A DNA stretch of 64,000 nt from Pseudomonas cerasi (lineage in GTDB: Bacteria > Pseudomonadota > Gammaproteobacteria > Pseudomonadales > Pseudomonadaceae), in NCBI RefSeq assembly GCF_900074915.1, contig NZ_LT222319.1, forward strand, positions 702,001 to 766,000. Reading direction: 5' to 3'. This document shows positions 18,475-28,129 of the stretch, piece by piece (the first letter of the stretch is position 1; each line of letters begins with the position of its first letter). A program made the position numbers and the translations under genes. The notes beneath the pieces were generated by a model. It was given only the letters and a program-made list of their open reading frames with translations. It was not told where the DNA came from and made no database searches.

Positions 18475-19330
18475 AGTGAGTTGACGGCCAGAATCTTCAT
18501 GGCTCGTGTGACAGCCACGTACAGAAGGTTCAGCTCATCGTCGCGTTTGCCGGCGTCGATGTCAGGGGAAAGCGGATCTGCAGAAAAGTCGTCATAAAGC
18601 CCAACGAAGTCCCACTCCAGACCTTTGGCTCTGTGCGCAGTGGTAAGGGTCACGGTTGCATCGAGCTCCGATGTGACAGACGCAGCACGCAGCTGCTCAA
18701 TTCGTTTGGGCAGGTCGGGGTAGTTTTCGATGATTTTGATCGACCGCAGCATCTCAGTATCCTGCGTGGCCTTTGCGATCACGACATACTGGTCGTAATC
18801 GGCATAGTCAGTGAGCAATTTTCGCTGCTGAACCTGGTCATTCATATGCCGGCTGAAATAGAACAGGTCCTCCAGATCGCGCAAGGAATAGCTGTCGATC
18901 CCTCCGATCCACTGCATGCGGTGGTCTTGGTTGACCAGGCGCAGCGCGTTCTCGATGACACCACTCACCGTGCGGTGCAGGTAGGTACGGTGAGGCAGAT
19001 CGTCCGGTAAGGCTCGTTTCACCAACGTCGGCTGTCCCAGGCCTTGCAGGGGGATCTTTTCACCCTTGAAGGACAGGATGACGTTGGCCACGTAGGCAAC
19101 AGCCGGTCCAAATCTGAAGCTCTGAGTCAGGAAGTGTTTCTCGGCGTCCTTCATCGCCGGGCTGTTTAAAGCATCCACAGCGCCTCTGAACCGATAGAGC
19201 TGCTGATGTCGATCACCGACGGTGACTTGCGTGATTTTTTGGATCTGGACCAGATTCGCAATGACCGGGTTCACGTCTTGCCCTTCGTCGAGCAGGATCG
19301 CACCGAAGCGCTGGCTCAGATCAGTGTGAA
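18426..19330 (-). pseudogene. UvrD-type helicase gene, 5'-truncated
   Basis: The frame keeps superfamily 1 helicase motifs II (FGAILLDEGQDVNP), III (QLYRFRGAVDAL), V (TLTTAHRAKGLEWDFVGLY) and VI (ELNLLYVAVTRAMKIL) but lacks the N-terminal P-loop (motif I). It begins at a junction near 19,320-19,330 with a 12-codon stub of another gene (ATG at 19354, MTVYNLRMFTLI) that follows the upstream ICE gene after an AGAGG site. A deletion has thus joined the two. Without motif I it cannot be an active helicase. Confidence 0.82.
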
Positions 19331-19362
19331 CATTCGCAGGTTGTAAACGGTCATGTGAACCT

Positions 19363-20067
19363 CTAAGGGCGCAGGGGCAGAATGCGGGTTGAGCCGTTGA
19401 TGCTGAACAGGGCGCGCGAATCATCCAGGCTGTTGAGCTGCCAGTTGCTCCCTGCGACCATATCGCCCGGGCGTATCAGGTTCAGTTGACTCAGCTGAGT
19501 GCTGCCAGGCGGGGCAACTGACAAGAAACGTTCGCCTCCGCGATACTCCACACCCACGATCGAAAAGGGCGGAGGCACCTCTGCCGCTTTAGCTTGTGCT
19601 GTTGTTTTGCGGGAGGGGACTGGAGCCTTCGGCTTGGCCGCAGCGGTGACTTGAGCAGATGCGGCTTCAACTGCACGCAGGTCCTGGAGTTTCACCTGCA
19701 GCTCCTCGATCCGAGCCCCCATGACCACAACCTCTTGCATCGTGGCCGCCGCTTGCTGGGCTGCGTCCTGCGCCTGCTTGACGAGAGCTTGGACGGCGTC
19801 GATTCGATTGGAGAGTGCCTGCTGGCCAGCCCTGAAATCATCGATCGTCACGGACTTCAGCTGGCTGGCAGCATCGATCCGGTCATCCACGCCATTGATG
19901 CGTTGGGTGATGGCGTTGACGGTTTCCAGGTTTGCAGCTGACTCAAAACCTGTTTTCAGGTGGAGAATCTGCCACTGCTGGTAGACCAGCATGCCGATCA
20001 GGGCGATCAGGACCAGGATTTGCAGTACGGTGGCGCGGGAAAGAGAAGGGCGCAGTGGCAGCTTCAT
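19363..20067 (-). CDS. ICE inner-membrane protein with coiled coil, function unknown
   Basis: About 234 residues from the ATG at 20067 (GAGGT site six bases upstream). One membrane helix near residues 10-32 (VLQILVLIALIGMLVYQQW), then a long A/Q-rich predicted coiled coil (about residues 45-125), a proline/lysine linker, and a compact C-terminal domain (FSIVGVEYRGGERFLSVAP ... STRILPLRP). The layout is like bitopic pilus-assembly or secretion proteins (PilP/GspC type), and similar genes occur near pilus genes of Pseudomonas ICEs, but I cannot name it. The following gene has been deleted except for its first codons. Confidence 0.65.
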   Translation of the reverse strand: MKLPLRPSLSRATVLQILVLIALIGMLVYQQWQILHLKTGFESAANLETVNAITQRINGVDDRIDAASQLKSVTIDDFRAGQQALSNRIDAVQALVKQAQDAAQQAAATMQEVVVMGARIEELQVKLQDLRAVEAASAQVTAAAKPKAPVPSRKTTAQAKAAEVPPPFSIVGVEYRGGERFLSVAPPGSTQLSQLNLIRPGDMVAGSNWQLNSLDDSRALFSINGSTRILPLRP

Positions 20068-20649
20068 GGAGGACCTCACTCAAGATGTGAGGCACGTTCG
20101 CAAAAGCGGTCCATCTATGCAGCAGCAAATCATTATTATGGTTGAATAGGTTTAGGGCGAGGGTGTGCGGACGGGGTGACTGGCGTGTTTCTATTGAGCT
20201 CAAGCACCCCACAAATCGCGGCGTCCGTTTATTACTGCAGTACCAAATATCTTGCAAAACGGCACCGCTATGCCTAATATCCTCCGCAACACACCCGCCA
20301 TGCCAATGGTTGCTTCGGCAGCTAAGCACAAATTGAGCGGGTTTTTTATGCCCGGTAGTTTTTCAGCATGAAGCTTTTCAGCAAGCCCGCCATCGACATT
20401 CCTGCAAATACCTGACGCCCGCGTCATTACGGTTTTTTTGTGTTCTTCATCTGGCAGGTTATGGTTAAAGCAACTATGGTGAAAATCGGGCTTCATCCTT
20501 GCTTTATTGAAGGGGTTTTGCAACGTAACCTGGGGCGATTCAGTGTGCTGTTGTACGTTCGGTCGTCGATTTTTTGACTGAGGCAGTAAAGGAAGAGGTT
20601 CTTTCGCCTTCATAGCGAGGGATTACATCAAAAAGGAGAGAAGGCCGAA
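20068..20649. other. Gap upstream of the OLD nuclease gene
   Basis: About 580 bp. A minus-strand frame of 137 codons (20200-20613) includes a coding-looking end (LCLAAEATIGMAGVLRRILG) but has no ribosome binding site; I do not call it. A GCGGG followed by six T lies near 20,337-20,348, a possible terminator half. An AAAAAGGAGAG site at 20631-20641 serves the OLD gene start. Confidence 0.45.
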
Positions 20650-22530
20650 ATGAAGATCCAGTCCATCCGTATTCAAAACTTCCGTACTTTGAAAGACGTA
20701 ACAATTCCGTTCGATTCCGTCACGACTTTCATTGGGCCGAACGGGGCCGGAAAGTCAACTGTTCTCCGTGCACTCGACTGGTTCTTCAATGGCAGGTCCG
20801 GCTCGTTGACAGAGAAGGATTGCTCATTTGGTGCGACTGATGAACACATTGAGGTTCAAGTTACGTTCGCAGAACTCACAAAAAAGGATCGAGAGGCGCT
20901 TGGTAAGTATGCGCCTGAAGGAGTCAACACGTTTACCGCATGGAGACGTCGATCCCCTGACGGTCTCGATGTGCTCTCGGCAAATGCAAAAGGATTTCCA
21001 GAGTTTAATGCTATCAAGGCTGCAGGCAGTGCCGCTGCGAAAAAAGATTTTTATGCCACTCTACGGCGAGAACGACCTGAGCTGAATCTTCCTGCGGCAA
21101 ATACAGGCCCCGCAGTCGAGCAAGCAATGACAGCATGGGAGGCAGCACACATTGGTCAACTTCTCGATGCCCCTGAGGCTTTGCAAACTAATTTTTTTGG
21201 TTTCAATAGCGGCGGTATAATGAGCGGGCTTTTCGACTTTGTGTTGGTTACGGCCGACCTTCGCGCAAGTGAGGAATCTATCGACGGTAAGACAAGTATC
21301 ATTGGACGAATTCTTGAGCGCTCTATTGATCGAGCTGCTGCCGATGAGGCAGTTGCGGAAATTGTTGCAGAGTCAAGAGCAAAGCAGCAAAAGGTTTATG
21401 AAGAGAAGTTTACGAAGCAACTCGAGATCATCACGACCCAGCTCAATGAGGTCGTAACAACCTATGCTCCAGGCCGAGGAATTACAGTTTCTCCCGCTGA
21501 AGTGGAACTTAAGGCGCCTCGCACAACGTTCCACGTTGCCGTACTTGACGGTACCACTGAAACTTCAGTAGAGAGACAAGGTCACGGCTTTCAGCGCACT
21601 CTGCTGATCTCCGCATTGCAACTCTTGGCTCAGTCGGGCGCAGCTTCAGCGGAAGGTGTCATCTGCCTGGCGATCGAGGAGCCAGAGCTTTTCCAGCACC
21701 CGATCCAAGCGCAGACCTTCGCAAAGGTACTCAGATCACTTGCCGAAGATGCTGAAAAGCGTATCCAAGTGACCTATGCCACTCACAGTCCCTACTTTTT
21801 GGAGTCGCGAAATTTCCATCAGATAAGACGGCTGACAAGGTCTACTGACGAAGTCCCGGTAGTGACAGTTCATTTTGCTACAGTTGAAGATGTGAAGGTG
21901 AGACTTCATGGAACAGTGGCCGGCGATGTAGTTGATCGTAGGCTCGACCATAATGTTGCTGACCAGCTTGCTATTGCACTTTTTGCGAATCGTGCATTTC
22001 TTGTGGAAGGCACAATAGAATCTGCAGTGTTCTATGGGATTGGGGATAGAACGTTTCCCGGTGACCTTGAAGCCGCAGGACTTTCAATCATTCCTGTGGG
22101 TAGCAAGACGTCAATACCCCTCGCACATGCGATTTTGAAATCTATTGGTGTGCCAGTCTATGCATTGTTTGATGCCGACGGTGGATTTGAAGCGCGAGCG
22201 AGGGCGAAAAATAAACTACAGAACGCCATAGATCAAGAACGCCAAAATCACGTAGCGGAAAACAGGATGCTGATGAGGTATTTCGGCTTGGCTGAAGAGG
22301 ATTTCCCTCCTGCGACGATTTCGGACGCAGTGGCTATTTTCGATGACCACCTCGAATCATTTCTCTCGCTCAACTGGTGCGAGTGGGGGGTAGCTTGCGA
22401 GAGCATCGCGGTTGAGACAGGAATAAATCTGGCAAAAAATCAGCTCGGGTATCGGACTGCAACACTTAGATCCGATGGATTGGTGCCCGATATGCTATCT
22501 CAGATTCTCGCGAAGGCGCGGGGTAGATAG
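20650..22530 (+). CDS. OLD-family ATP-dependent nuclease (AAA ATPase plus TOPRIM)
   Basis: A 626-residue protein with an ABC-type ATPase and a C-terminal TOPRIM nuclease. Walker A is GPNGAGKST at about residues 29-37; the Walker B region is ICLAIEEPELFQHP and the H-loop THSPYF. TOPRIM features follow: the E in AFLVEGTIES and the acidic ALFDADGG. OLD proteins cut DNA and act in phage interference; the paired type (GajA) works with a GajB helicase. No partner gene lies next to it here, so this is the stand-alone class. A good AAGGAGAG site precedes the ATG. Lower GC than neighbours suggests separate acquisition as ICE cargo. Confidence 0.85.
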   Translation: MKIQSIRIQNFRTLKDVTIPFDSVTTFIGPNGAGKSTVLRALDWFFNGRSGSLTEKDCSFGATDEHIEVQVTFAELTKKDREALGKYAPEGVNTFTAWRRRSPDGLDVLSANAKGFPEFNAIKAAGSAAAKKDFYATLRRERPELNLPAANTGPAVEQAMTAWEAAHIGQLLDAPEALQTNFFGFNSGGIMSGLFDFVLVTADLRASEESIDGKTSIIGRILERSIDRAAADEAVAEIVAESRAKQQKVYEEKFTKQLEIITTQLNEVVTTYAPGRGITVSPAEVELKAPRTTFHVAVLDGTTETSVERQGHGFQRTLLISALQLLAQSGAASAEGVICLAIEEPELFQHPIQAQTFAKVLRSLAEDAEKRIQVTYATHSPYFLESRNFHQIRRLTRSTDEVPVVTVHFATVEDVKVRLHGTVAGDVVDRRLDHNVADQLAIALFANRAFLVEGTIESAVFYGIGDRTFPGDLEAAGLSIIPVGSKTSIPLAHAILKSIGVPVYALFDADGGFEARARAKNKLQNAIDQERQNHVAENRMLMRYFGLAEEDFPPATISDAVAIFDDHLESFLSLNWCEWGVACESIAVETGINLAKNQLGYRTATLRSDGLVPDMLSQILAKARGR

Positions 22531-22717
22531 CTGCCAGTATCGCGCCAAATCTTAGTTGAAGAGGCTACTCACTTGGTATAAATAATGGTATTTTTTATGT
22601 ATTAAATTGTAAATTGTTGATCTTAAAGTAAATATAGATGGTATTGATAATAGAGTGGAATGATGGTTGGTTTGTGTTGACTGGTCAGACGCCAAGCTGA
22701 GTGCGTCATAGACTGGC
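22531..22717. other. AT-rich gap downstream of the OLD gene
   Basis: No gene seen. The stretch 22,570-22,680 is very AT-rich compared with the rest of the ICE and ends at an IS21-type remnant. Confidence 0.5.
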
Positions 22718-22825
22718 AACGCCGGCCGAAAAGTGACCCACCTATGTTTTAAATCGCCGACTAAAATTGACCCCCTTTGCGTGTGTTATCGAGCCGGTAC
22801 GGCCCGCGAAATTGGGCTTCAAGCC
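22718..22825 (-). mobile_element. Remnant of an IS21-family element end
   Basis: This stretch matches the left end of the intact element at 231-350 with many differences: CAACGCC, AAAAGTGACCC, AAATCGCC, TTGACCCCC and then the istB 3' end (TATCGAGCCGGTACGGCCC against TTTCGAGCCGGTTCGGCCC). Only one end and the tail of istB survive. It records an older insertion of a related element. Confidence 0.75.
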
Positions 22826-22899
22826 GATCATATCGAACAGAACCATCAGCATTGATCACGAAATTGAAAATCGATTGGACAGCGTTGCTTCGTCCATCA

Positions 22900-22921
22900 A
22901 AAAGGCCACCCGAAGGTGGCC
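22900..22921 (-). terminator. Rho-independent terminator of the SNF2 remnant
   Basis: On the minus strand: GGCCACC, TTCG, GGTGGCC, then five T. A seven-bp GC-rich stem with a UUCG loop and a T run is a classic terminator. It begins five bases past the TGA at 22926-22928. Confidence 0.88.
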
Positions 22922-22925
22922 GTGG

Positions 22926-23190
22926 TCAAGCGTTGATGAGTTGTCTGGCGAGCGCCATTTCTACAGAATCACCGTCTTGGTTCAACGAGTCCAGTCCGGA
23001 CTCTGGAACATCTCTTGAAGTGCTCTGTGATACGGCGATCTACTTAGCCATCAGTTGCAGGCAGGTGATTTGAGAACTGCCGATGTAACCGAAAAAGATC
23101 ACCCTGACATCCTGCTTCTGTCCGATCCTCCAAGAACGCCTTGCCGCCTGTTGCACCGTGTAGACGTTGTAACCCGTCTGCATGTGTCGC
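22926..23190 (-). pseudogene. C-terminal remnant of an ICE SNF2-type helicase
   Basis: Translating the minus strand gives TGYNVYTVQQAARRSWRIGQ, then KQDVRVIFFGYIGSSQ, an in-frame TAG, and a further ESGLDSLNQDGDSVEMALARQ ending at the TGA. ARRSWRIGQ is the SNF2 motif VI of the large helicase carried by Pseudomonas ICEs. Everything upstream has been lost and the stop breaks what is left, so this is decayed. The native terminator still follows. Confidence 0.75.
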
Positions 23191-23366
23191 CGCTGATGCC
23201 CTAGGGCCGGGCGCTTCCTACGAAAGCCTGTGAAATATCTTCATCGTAGTGCGCACTTGGTCAACATCTGCACCATCGCGGCGAAGCCGATGTTGACCTT
23301 CAATGGGTCATGGACAATGACATCCAAATCAGCGGATTGGCTTGGTTCACCACCGGGCAGGTCAAG
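23191..23366. other. Degenerate sequence between SNF2 remnant and MFS gene
   Basis: About 175 bp. Minus-strand fragments look coding (HDPLKVNIGFAAMVQML, and in another frame DQVRTTMKIFHR) but are broken by stops and frame changes. I cannot assign a parent gene; it may be more of the lost ICE helicase region. Confidence 0.35.
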
Positions 23367-24560
23367 TCATGGCAGACGTCGCTGCTTATTAAACATGATC
23401 GAGCCGAGCAGCAGGACCAGAATGCTCGCTATCAACATAGCGGAGTTCGCCCCTTGAAACCGTGCGATCAACCCCCAAGCCAACGCCCCTAGCGTCCCTC
23501 CAAGGTAATTTGAAAAAAAGTACAAGGACAGTCTGAAGGCTCTCTGGCCCGGCGGCGAGGCTCTCGTCAGGTCACCGCACAATCGTATGAATAGGATAAA
23601 CAAGGCGCAGCCGCAAAGTAACAGCGCCAGGCCGTGAATGACTACATGCGATGTCAGCGCGAGCAGTGTTGTAGTTATCGAGAAGATGAGCGTCAACACA
23701 GCCTCTTCATACCGGGCGAAGAGTCGGATCGAAAAACGGCCCGAAAAGGTTCCAAGCAGAGCCCCAACTCCCCAAAATACCATCAGCAATGTGTACCGGG
23801 TCGCATTGTCGCCGTAGTGAAGTCTGACCAGAGAAGGCAGCAGGGTTTGGACACTACAGCATCCAAACGCTAAGGCTCCGACCAAGAGCAGGTTCTTTGC
23901 CGATGTTAAATTGATGAGTGACGTGGGTGGAGCCTTGTCCACCCCATTGTTTTTGATGGTGGTACGCCATTGGGCCTTATCCCAGAAAACGATGACCATT
24001 ACCGTCCAAAGGCTAGCGACAATACCGACGAGAGCTGGTAGCGCGGTTAGGCTCTGGTGTATGACGTACGCAACGAACAAAGGGCCGGCCAGTTTTGCAA
24101 TGCTGACCGCCAACCCGTGAACTGACAGCACCGTATCTATATCATCCTCGCCAAACAGGGAGATGATCGTTGCTTGATAGGACGGCCCCCTGATCGCAAT
24201 GCCGGCATTCAGGATGAGCAACGCGCTCATCCCTAAAGCGAAACTCGGGCTTCGTATGAAGTAGACGGCACCCAACACACAGCTCACGCCAATCAGAACC
24301 TGCCCTATGAAATGCAGCCCTTTGCGAGAGTAGCGATCGCCTAGATAACCTACAAACAGAGTGAGTATGGCAAAAGGCGCGTTACTGGCGAAATAGACCC
24401 AGAAGGCTGCGTCAACATGGCCCGCGCTCCAGGACCAGGCAAACAGCAATGTTTGCGTCTGAAAGACGATCTGAAGTACCAACGTGCCAACCCAATACCC
24501 GGCGAAGGTAGGATTTTTCATGATATCGAGCTGGCGGCTTCTATTGGCGGTGGGGGGCAT
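23367..24560 (-). CDS. Major facilitator superfamily transporter
   Basis: A 397-residue membrane protein with about 11-12 hydrophobic segments and the MFS loop motif GYLGDRYSRKGLH after the second helix. A strong AAGGAGCGAC site precedes the ATG at 24560. The class is an MFS exporter or permease; substrate unknown. The truncated HAD phosphatase gene ends 11 bp upstream in the same direction, so the two formed an operon before the second IS21 element cut it. It probably now depends on read-through from that element. Confidence 0.85.
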   Translation of the reverse strand: MPPTANRSRQLDIMKNPTFAGYWVGTLVLQIVFQTQTLLFAWSWSAGHVDAAFWVYFASNAPFAILTLFVGYLGDRYSRKGLHFIGQVLIGVSCVLGAVYFIRSPSFALGMSALLILNAGIAIRGPSYQATIISLFGEDDIDTVLSVHGLAVSIAKLAGPLFVAYVIHQSLTALPALVGIVASLWTVMVIVFWDKAQWRTTIKNNGVDKAPPTSLINLTSAKNLLLVGALAFGCCSVQTLLPSLVRLHYGDNATRYTLLMVFWGVGALLGTFSGRFSIRLFARYEEAVLTLIFSITTTLLALTSHVVIHGLALLLCGCALFILFIRLCGDLTRASPPGQRAFRLSLYFFSNYLGGTLGALAWGLIARFQGANSAMLIASILVLLLGSIMFNKQRRLP

Positions 24561-24571
24561 GTCGCTCCTTA

Positions 24572-24927
24572 TCAGGCTGCGGGCAGCAGACTGTCAACTA
24601 CGGAGGGTAATGCCCAGGGTGTATCGGCCAAGGCCACGGCCCCACTGTTTTTCAATTCATCGATGCCCCCATAGCCCCACAGTGCACCCACCGGAATTAT
24701 TGCATTTAGCTGCGCAGCCTGCATGTCATCACGTTTATCGCCAATCATGAACACGCTAGATGGGGGCTTCGCAAGGGATGCCAGCAGCGCCTTCACCAGA
24801 TCAGCCTTGTCATCCAGTTTACCGTCGGGTGAAGTGCCGAAGATCGACTGGAAAGCATTGAACAATCCGTTGTAGGTAAGCATTTTTTCAGCAAATTCTT
24901 GTCGTTTAGAGGTCGCAATGTTGGCGC
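24572..24927 (-). pseudogene. HAD-superfamily phosphatase, 5'-truncated by an IS21 element
   Basis: The remaining frame has ANIATSKRQEFAEKML (HAD motif II region), KADLVKALL and VFMIGDKRDDMQAAQ (motif IV with the paired acidic residues), typical of Gph-like HAD phosphatases. The N-terminal third, including the nucleophile DXD motif, is absent; upstream codons come from the IS end. It should be inactive. No matching N-terminal part is found on the other side of the element, so sequence was lost during or after insertion. Confidence 0.8.
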
Positions 24928-25079
24928 TGATTGAAAACTGACCCACCCTGCCGATTGAAAATTGACCCAGGACGGATTGCTGATTTTTGCCCCAGCAATT
25001 GTGGATAAGCTTAGCAGCAGTGTTCCGATTGAAGACGCATCAAGCCCCACCGCATGCAGCAGGGCATTTATGGTGCGGA

Positions 25080-25883
25080 TCAAAATGGCTCATCGTCCTC
25101 GATATCATTTCCGTCCTTTCGCTTTCGTTCGCGTGTTTTGATCTTTGTCTGGGCAGCCAATGTGCTGTGTTGTAGGCGGTAGGACTCGTTGCCCGTTTCG
25201 ACGATGTGGCAGTGGTGTGTCAGCCGATCCAGCAACGCGGTGGTCATCTTGGCGTCGCCAAACACACTCGACCATTCCGAGAAGCTCAGGTTGGTGGTGA
25301 TGACCACGCTGGTGTGTTCGTACAGTTTGGACAGCAGGTGAAATAACAGGGCGCCACCGCTTTGGCTGAAGGGCAAATATCCGAGTTCATCCAGTATCAC
25401 CAGGTCTGTGCGCAGCAGTGCCTGGGCGATTCGCCCTGCCTTGCCATCGTACTTCTCACGCTCCAGCAGATTCACCAGATCCACCGTGGAAAAGAAGCGC
25501 ACGCGTTTGTTGTAGGCCGTGATTCCGGATACAGCCAAGGCACTGGCCAGGTGTGTTTTCCCGGTGCCAGGGCCGCCGATGAACACGACATTCTGCGCGG
25601 TTTCAGTGAACGCCAAGCTGGATAGATCGCTGACCAGCCGGGCATCAGCGCTGGAAGCGCTGAAGTCAAAGCCAGCTAAGTCACGGTGCATGGGGAGTTT
25701 TGCCATGTTCATCTGATGATTCACCGAGCGCACCGCGCGATCCGCATGTTCCTGCTGAAGCAGATGTTCCAGCAGCCATTTCGATGAAGCCGTCGACGCT
25801 GTTCCTTGAGAGACCAGTTCTTCCCAAGCACTGGCCATGCCGTGCAGGCGCAGTTCTTTGAGTTCAGTCATTAGGTCACGCAT
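25080..25883 (-). CDS. istB: IS21-family helper ATPase IstB (second element)
   Basis: About 267 residues from the ATG at 25883, inside the last codons of istA (8-base overlap); the frame to 25937 is longer but lies within istA. Walker A is GGPGTGKTH, Walker [14 protein letters not shown], with VVITTNLSF as sensor. The C-terminus is rich in K, R, D and E. It assists the IstA transposase in target capture. No defect is seen. Confidence 0.94.
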   Translation of the reverse strand: MRDLMTELKELRLHGMASAWEELVSQGTASTASSKWLLEHLLQQEHADRAVRSVNHQMNMAKLPMHRDLAGFDFSASSADARLVSDLSSLAFTETAQNVVFIGGPGTGKTHLASALAVSGITAYNKRVRFFSTVDLVNLLEREKYDGKAGRIAQALLRTDLVILDELGYLPFSQSGGALLFHLLSKLYEHTSVVITTNLSFSEWSSVFGDAKMTTALLDRLTHHCHIVETGNESYRLQHSTLAAQTKIKTRERKRKDGNDIEDDEPF

Positions 25884-27384
25884 TGCGATTCTCCTCATCG
25901 GTCGTACGGAGCCGGTCGTAGCGTGCTGTATTGGCAACCGGCGCCACTTTGAGTTGCAGGCTGGTTTCTACACAGGGAGGTGGTGCGGTGGAGGTCAGGC
26001 GGGCAACGACATTGAGGATGTGATCGGCGCTCAGACTTCCCGATTCAAGTACCAGCTCCACCGCCACCAGCACTGGTTCGAGACCGGCGATGGGCACAGC
26101 AGCCAGTACCTGCATCATGATTCGATCACCGTTGGTGTGACGCCTCAGTCCGCGTTTAAGAAGCTGTAACGGTTTTGGCAGATCAGCAAATGGAGCGCCA
26201 TTGCGCAGTGCACCAGGCTTGCGTTCGATGAGTGGGATGTAGTGCTGCCAGTCAAAACCGATCTGATCTCGATCAAAGAGGCGCTCGTGACTGGCGATCA
26301 CCGTTTCGTCGGCAATGACCACGATTCGCGAAGGGTACAAACGGCTGCTGACCCATTGATCCACACGCTCGCAAGGCACCGAATAACGATTGCGCGCCAC
26401 GCTGATCAGGCAGGTGCTAGAGACACGGACGGTGCGTTCCACGTAGCCATCAAAGGCCGTCGGCATCGGCATCATTTCAGCCTGCTCCAGCTCCAGGGCT
26501 TCTGCCACCGTCAAACCGTTGTACTGCGGATGTACAAGTTCAGCCCAGAGCGTACGACAGCGTTGGCCGAGCCAGACGTTCAGCTCCTCGAAGGTATGGA
26601 ACATGCAATTTTGAGCATCGAGCCAGATTCGCCTCCGGCTGTCTTGCACGTTCTTTTCGACGATGCCTTTCTCCCAGCCAGAGGCCACGTTGCAGAAGTC
26701 CGGATCGAACAGATAGTGCGCGCACATCACGGAAAACCGGGCATTGACCGTGCGGCCTTTGCCTTTGTTAACCTTGTCGACAGCCGTTTTCATGTTGTCG
26801 TAGATGCCGCGACGTGGCACGCCACCCAACGCTCCAAACGAACGTGTATGGGCATCAAACAGCATCTCGTGGCCTTGACTGGGGTACGCAACCAACCAGA
26901 ACGCGCGACTTGCGCACAGCTTCATATGGGAGACCTGGATACGTCGAAACAGGCCACCGATCAGCAGGCCTTCTTCGCTCCAGTCAAACTGAAAGGCCTC
27001 ACCGAGGGCAAAAGTCAGCGGTACAAAAGCGCGTACAGACTTGCCTTGCTCGCACCGCCAAGAGCGGACAAACGCCGTGAGCTGGCTGTAACCGCCGTCA
27101 TAACCCTCGGCCTTGATCTGCTCAAAAAGTGCCTTGGCGCTCCTACGGTTGTGTTTTGGCCGGAACGAATCAGCCTTGAGCGCCTGCTCTAAGGTCTCGT
27201 GAAAAGGGTTGAGCTTATTGAAGGATGCGCACCGTTGGTACGCCGGTTGATTGGCTTCGGGCGCTCTGACCCATTTTCGGATGGTGTTTCTCGACAGCCC
27301 GGTACGCTTGGCTATCTGATGCAGCGAGAGCTTGTCGCGGAAGTACATCCGCCGGATTTTTCCCAACATTTCCATGCTGATCAC
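25876..27384 (-). CDS. istA: IS21-family transposase IstA (second element)
   Basis: A 502-residue DDE transposase. The N-terminal helix-turn-helix ([19 protein letters not shown]) is followed by the catalytic core with D in [10 protein letters not shown] in IYDNMKTAV and E in [10 protein letters not shown]. The C-terminal domain with the [12 protein letters not shown] segment is the usual IS21 tail. Length is typical of the long IstA group. The frame is intact. Confidence 0.95.
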   Translation of the reverse strand: MISMEMLGKIRRMYFRDKLSLHQIAKRTGLSRNTIRKWVRAPEANQPAYQRCASFNKLNPFHETLEQALKADSFRPKHNRRSAKALFEQIKAEGYDGGYSQLTAFVRSWRCEQGKSVRAFVPLTFALGEAFQFDWSEEGLLIGGLFRRIQVSHMKLCASRAFWLVAYPSQGHEMLFDAHTRSFGALGGVPRRGIYDNMKTAVDKVNKGKGRTVNARFSVMCAHYLFDPDFCNVASGWEKGIVEKNVQDSRRRIWLDAQNCMFHTFEELNVWLGQRCRTLWAELVHPQYNGLTVAEALELEQAEMMPMPTAFDGYVERTVRVSSTCLISVARNRYSVPCERVDQWVSSRLYPSRIVVIADETVIASHERLFDRDQIGFDWQHYIPLIERKPGALRNGAPFADLPKPLQLLKRGLRRHTNGDRIMMQVLAAVPIAGLEPVLVAVELVLESGSLSADHILNVVARLTSTAPPPCVETSLQLKVAPVANTARYDRLRTTDEENRNA

Positions 27385-27526
27385 CCTGTGTTCTCCTGCT
27401 CAAAAAGTGAGCAGAAGCAGTTGAACACCTGGGTCAGTTTTCAGTCGGCAGAACAGCCTCTACTGGGTCAGTTTTCGGTCAGCGGCAACAGTTCAGGCTA
27501 AGAGTGCCGTGCGTGCCGGGTGAAAT

Positions 27527-28018
27527 TCAGTGCCCCAGCGCCTGTCTGCAGCTGTCTCTCATAGCTTGCATTTGCATGCTAAAGGCCAGCTCCTCGTCGG
27601 GGCTGATCATCGTGGGACTCATTTTACAAATTCGTGCCTGAACTGCCTCGCTCTGCGCTAGCAACTGGTCCAAAGTCGCAGCCGTACTCAGTGCGGCAAT
27701 GGCGTTGTACAGCGCAGCCAGGTCCGCAACGCGGCTCTGCTCAAATGCAACCATGGGGTCTTGGTTTTGATCGTTCGCTGGGATACTGATGTCGAGGCCA
27801 AGGCGTCGGGCGATTGCATTCTCGTCGGAATCAGCCAGAAGCATATCCTCTGCAAACTGCGCAGTTTGCTGCTTGAATCGCTTCCAAACCTGCCGCTGTA
27901 AGGGAGTAAACTGATTAGCACCGGTCTCTATAAAGTCTACTGCAGTAGATAGCTCCTCAAATGCTGATGCACACCAGGCAGTGGACATCTTCCGTGGAAA
28001 CTGAACCTCTGTTAGCAA
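27527..28018 (-). CDS. Hypothetical ICE protein
   Basis: Up to 163 residues; an internal ATG at 27988 is an alternative start. Mostly helical and acidic (RLGLDISIPANDQNQDPM, VADLAALYNAIAAL), with no signal or membrane segment. A small frame ending at 28043 lies just upstream on the same strand, so the two may be co-transcribed behind pilM. I recognise no family. Confidence 0.6.
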   Translation of the reverse strand: MLTEVQFPRKMSTAWCASAFEELSTAVDFIETGANQFTPLQRQVWKRFKQQTAQFAEDMLLADSDENAIARRLGLDISIPANDQNQDPMVAFEQSRVADLAALYNAIAALSTAATLDQLLAQSEAVQARICKMSPTMISPDEELAFSMQMQAMRDSCRQALGH

Positions 28019-28042
28019 TTCGCTGATGTTTTTTTTTGGCGA

Positions 28043-28129
28043 TCACTCAAATTCTCCCTGCTCGTGGCGCTCGTTGCGTAGTTCTTCCTCAATCGCACGG
28101 ATTTCGTTATCGAGGGCTGTGGCGTTCAT
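28043..28129 (-). CDS. Possible 28-residue peptide or C-terminal gene fragment
   Basis: ATG at 28129 gives MNATALDNEIRAIEEELRNE and eight more residues, a charged helix. The frame is open further upstream to about 28216 (CCSKRTRPESSKSAKCWELG), so this may instead be the 3' end of a lost ICE gene. The next gene starts 24 bp downstream. Confidence 0.4.
   Translation of the reverse strand: MNATALDNEIRAIEEELRNERHEQGEFE

Larger units (their letters stand above)
24926..27483 (-). mobile_element. Second IS21-family element, no target duplication visible
   Basis: Ends are GCTGATTGAAAACTGACCC at the left and the complement of GCTGACCGAAAACTGACCC at the right; each end has a second inner TGAAAA(C/T)TGACCCAG repeat about 28 bases in. 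It carries istA and istB on the minus strand. The flanking bases (TTGGC and GGCAAC) do not form a clear 4-8 bp repeat, unlike the element at 231-2192, so one flank has probably been changed by a deletion. Confidence 0.9.

Noticed and set aside
20200..20613. Minus-strand frame of 137 codons upstream of the OLD gene
   Set aside because: No ribosome binding site, unusual composition in its first half, and no recognisable domain. It could be a remnant but I cannot support it as a gene.
18426..22530. UvrD helicase next to an OLD nuclease as a Gabija (GajA-GajB) defence pair
   Set aside because: The helicase is on the opposite strand, lacks motif I, and is separated from the nuclease by an unrelated ICE gene and a gap of about 580 bp. 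It belongs to the ICE, not to the nuclease.
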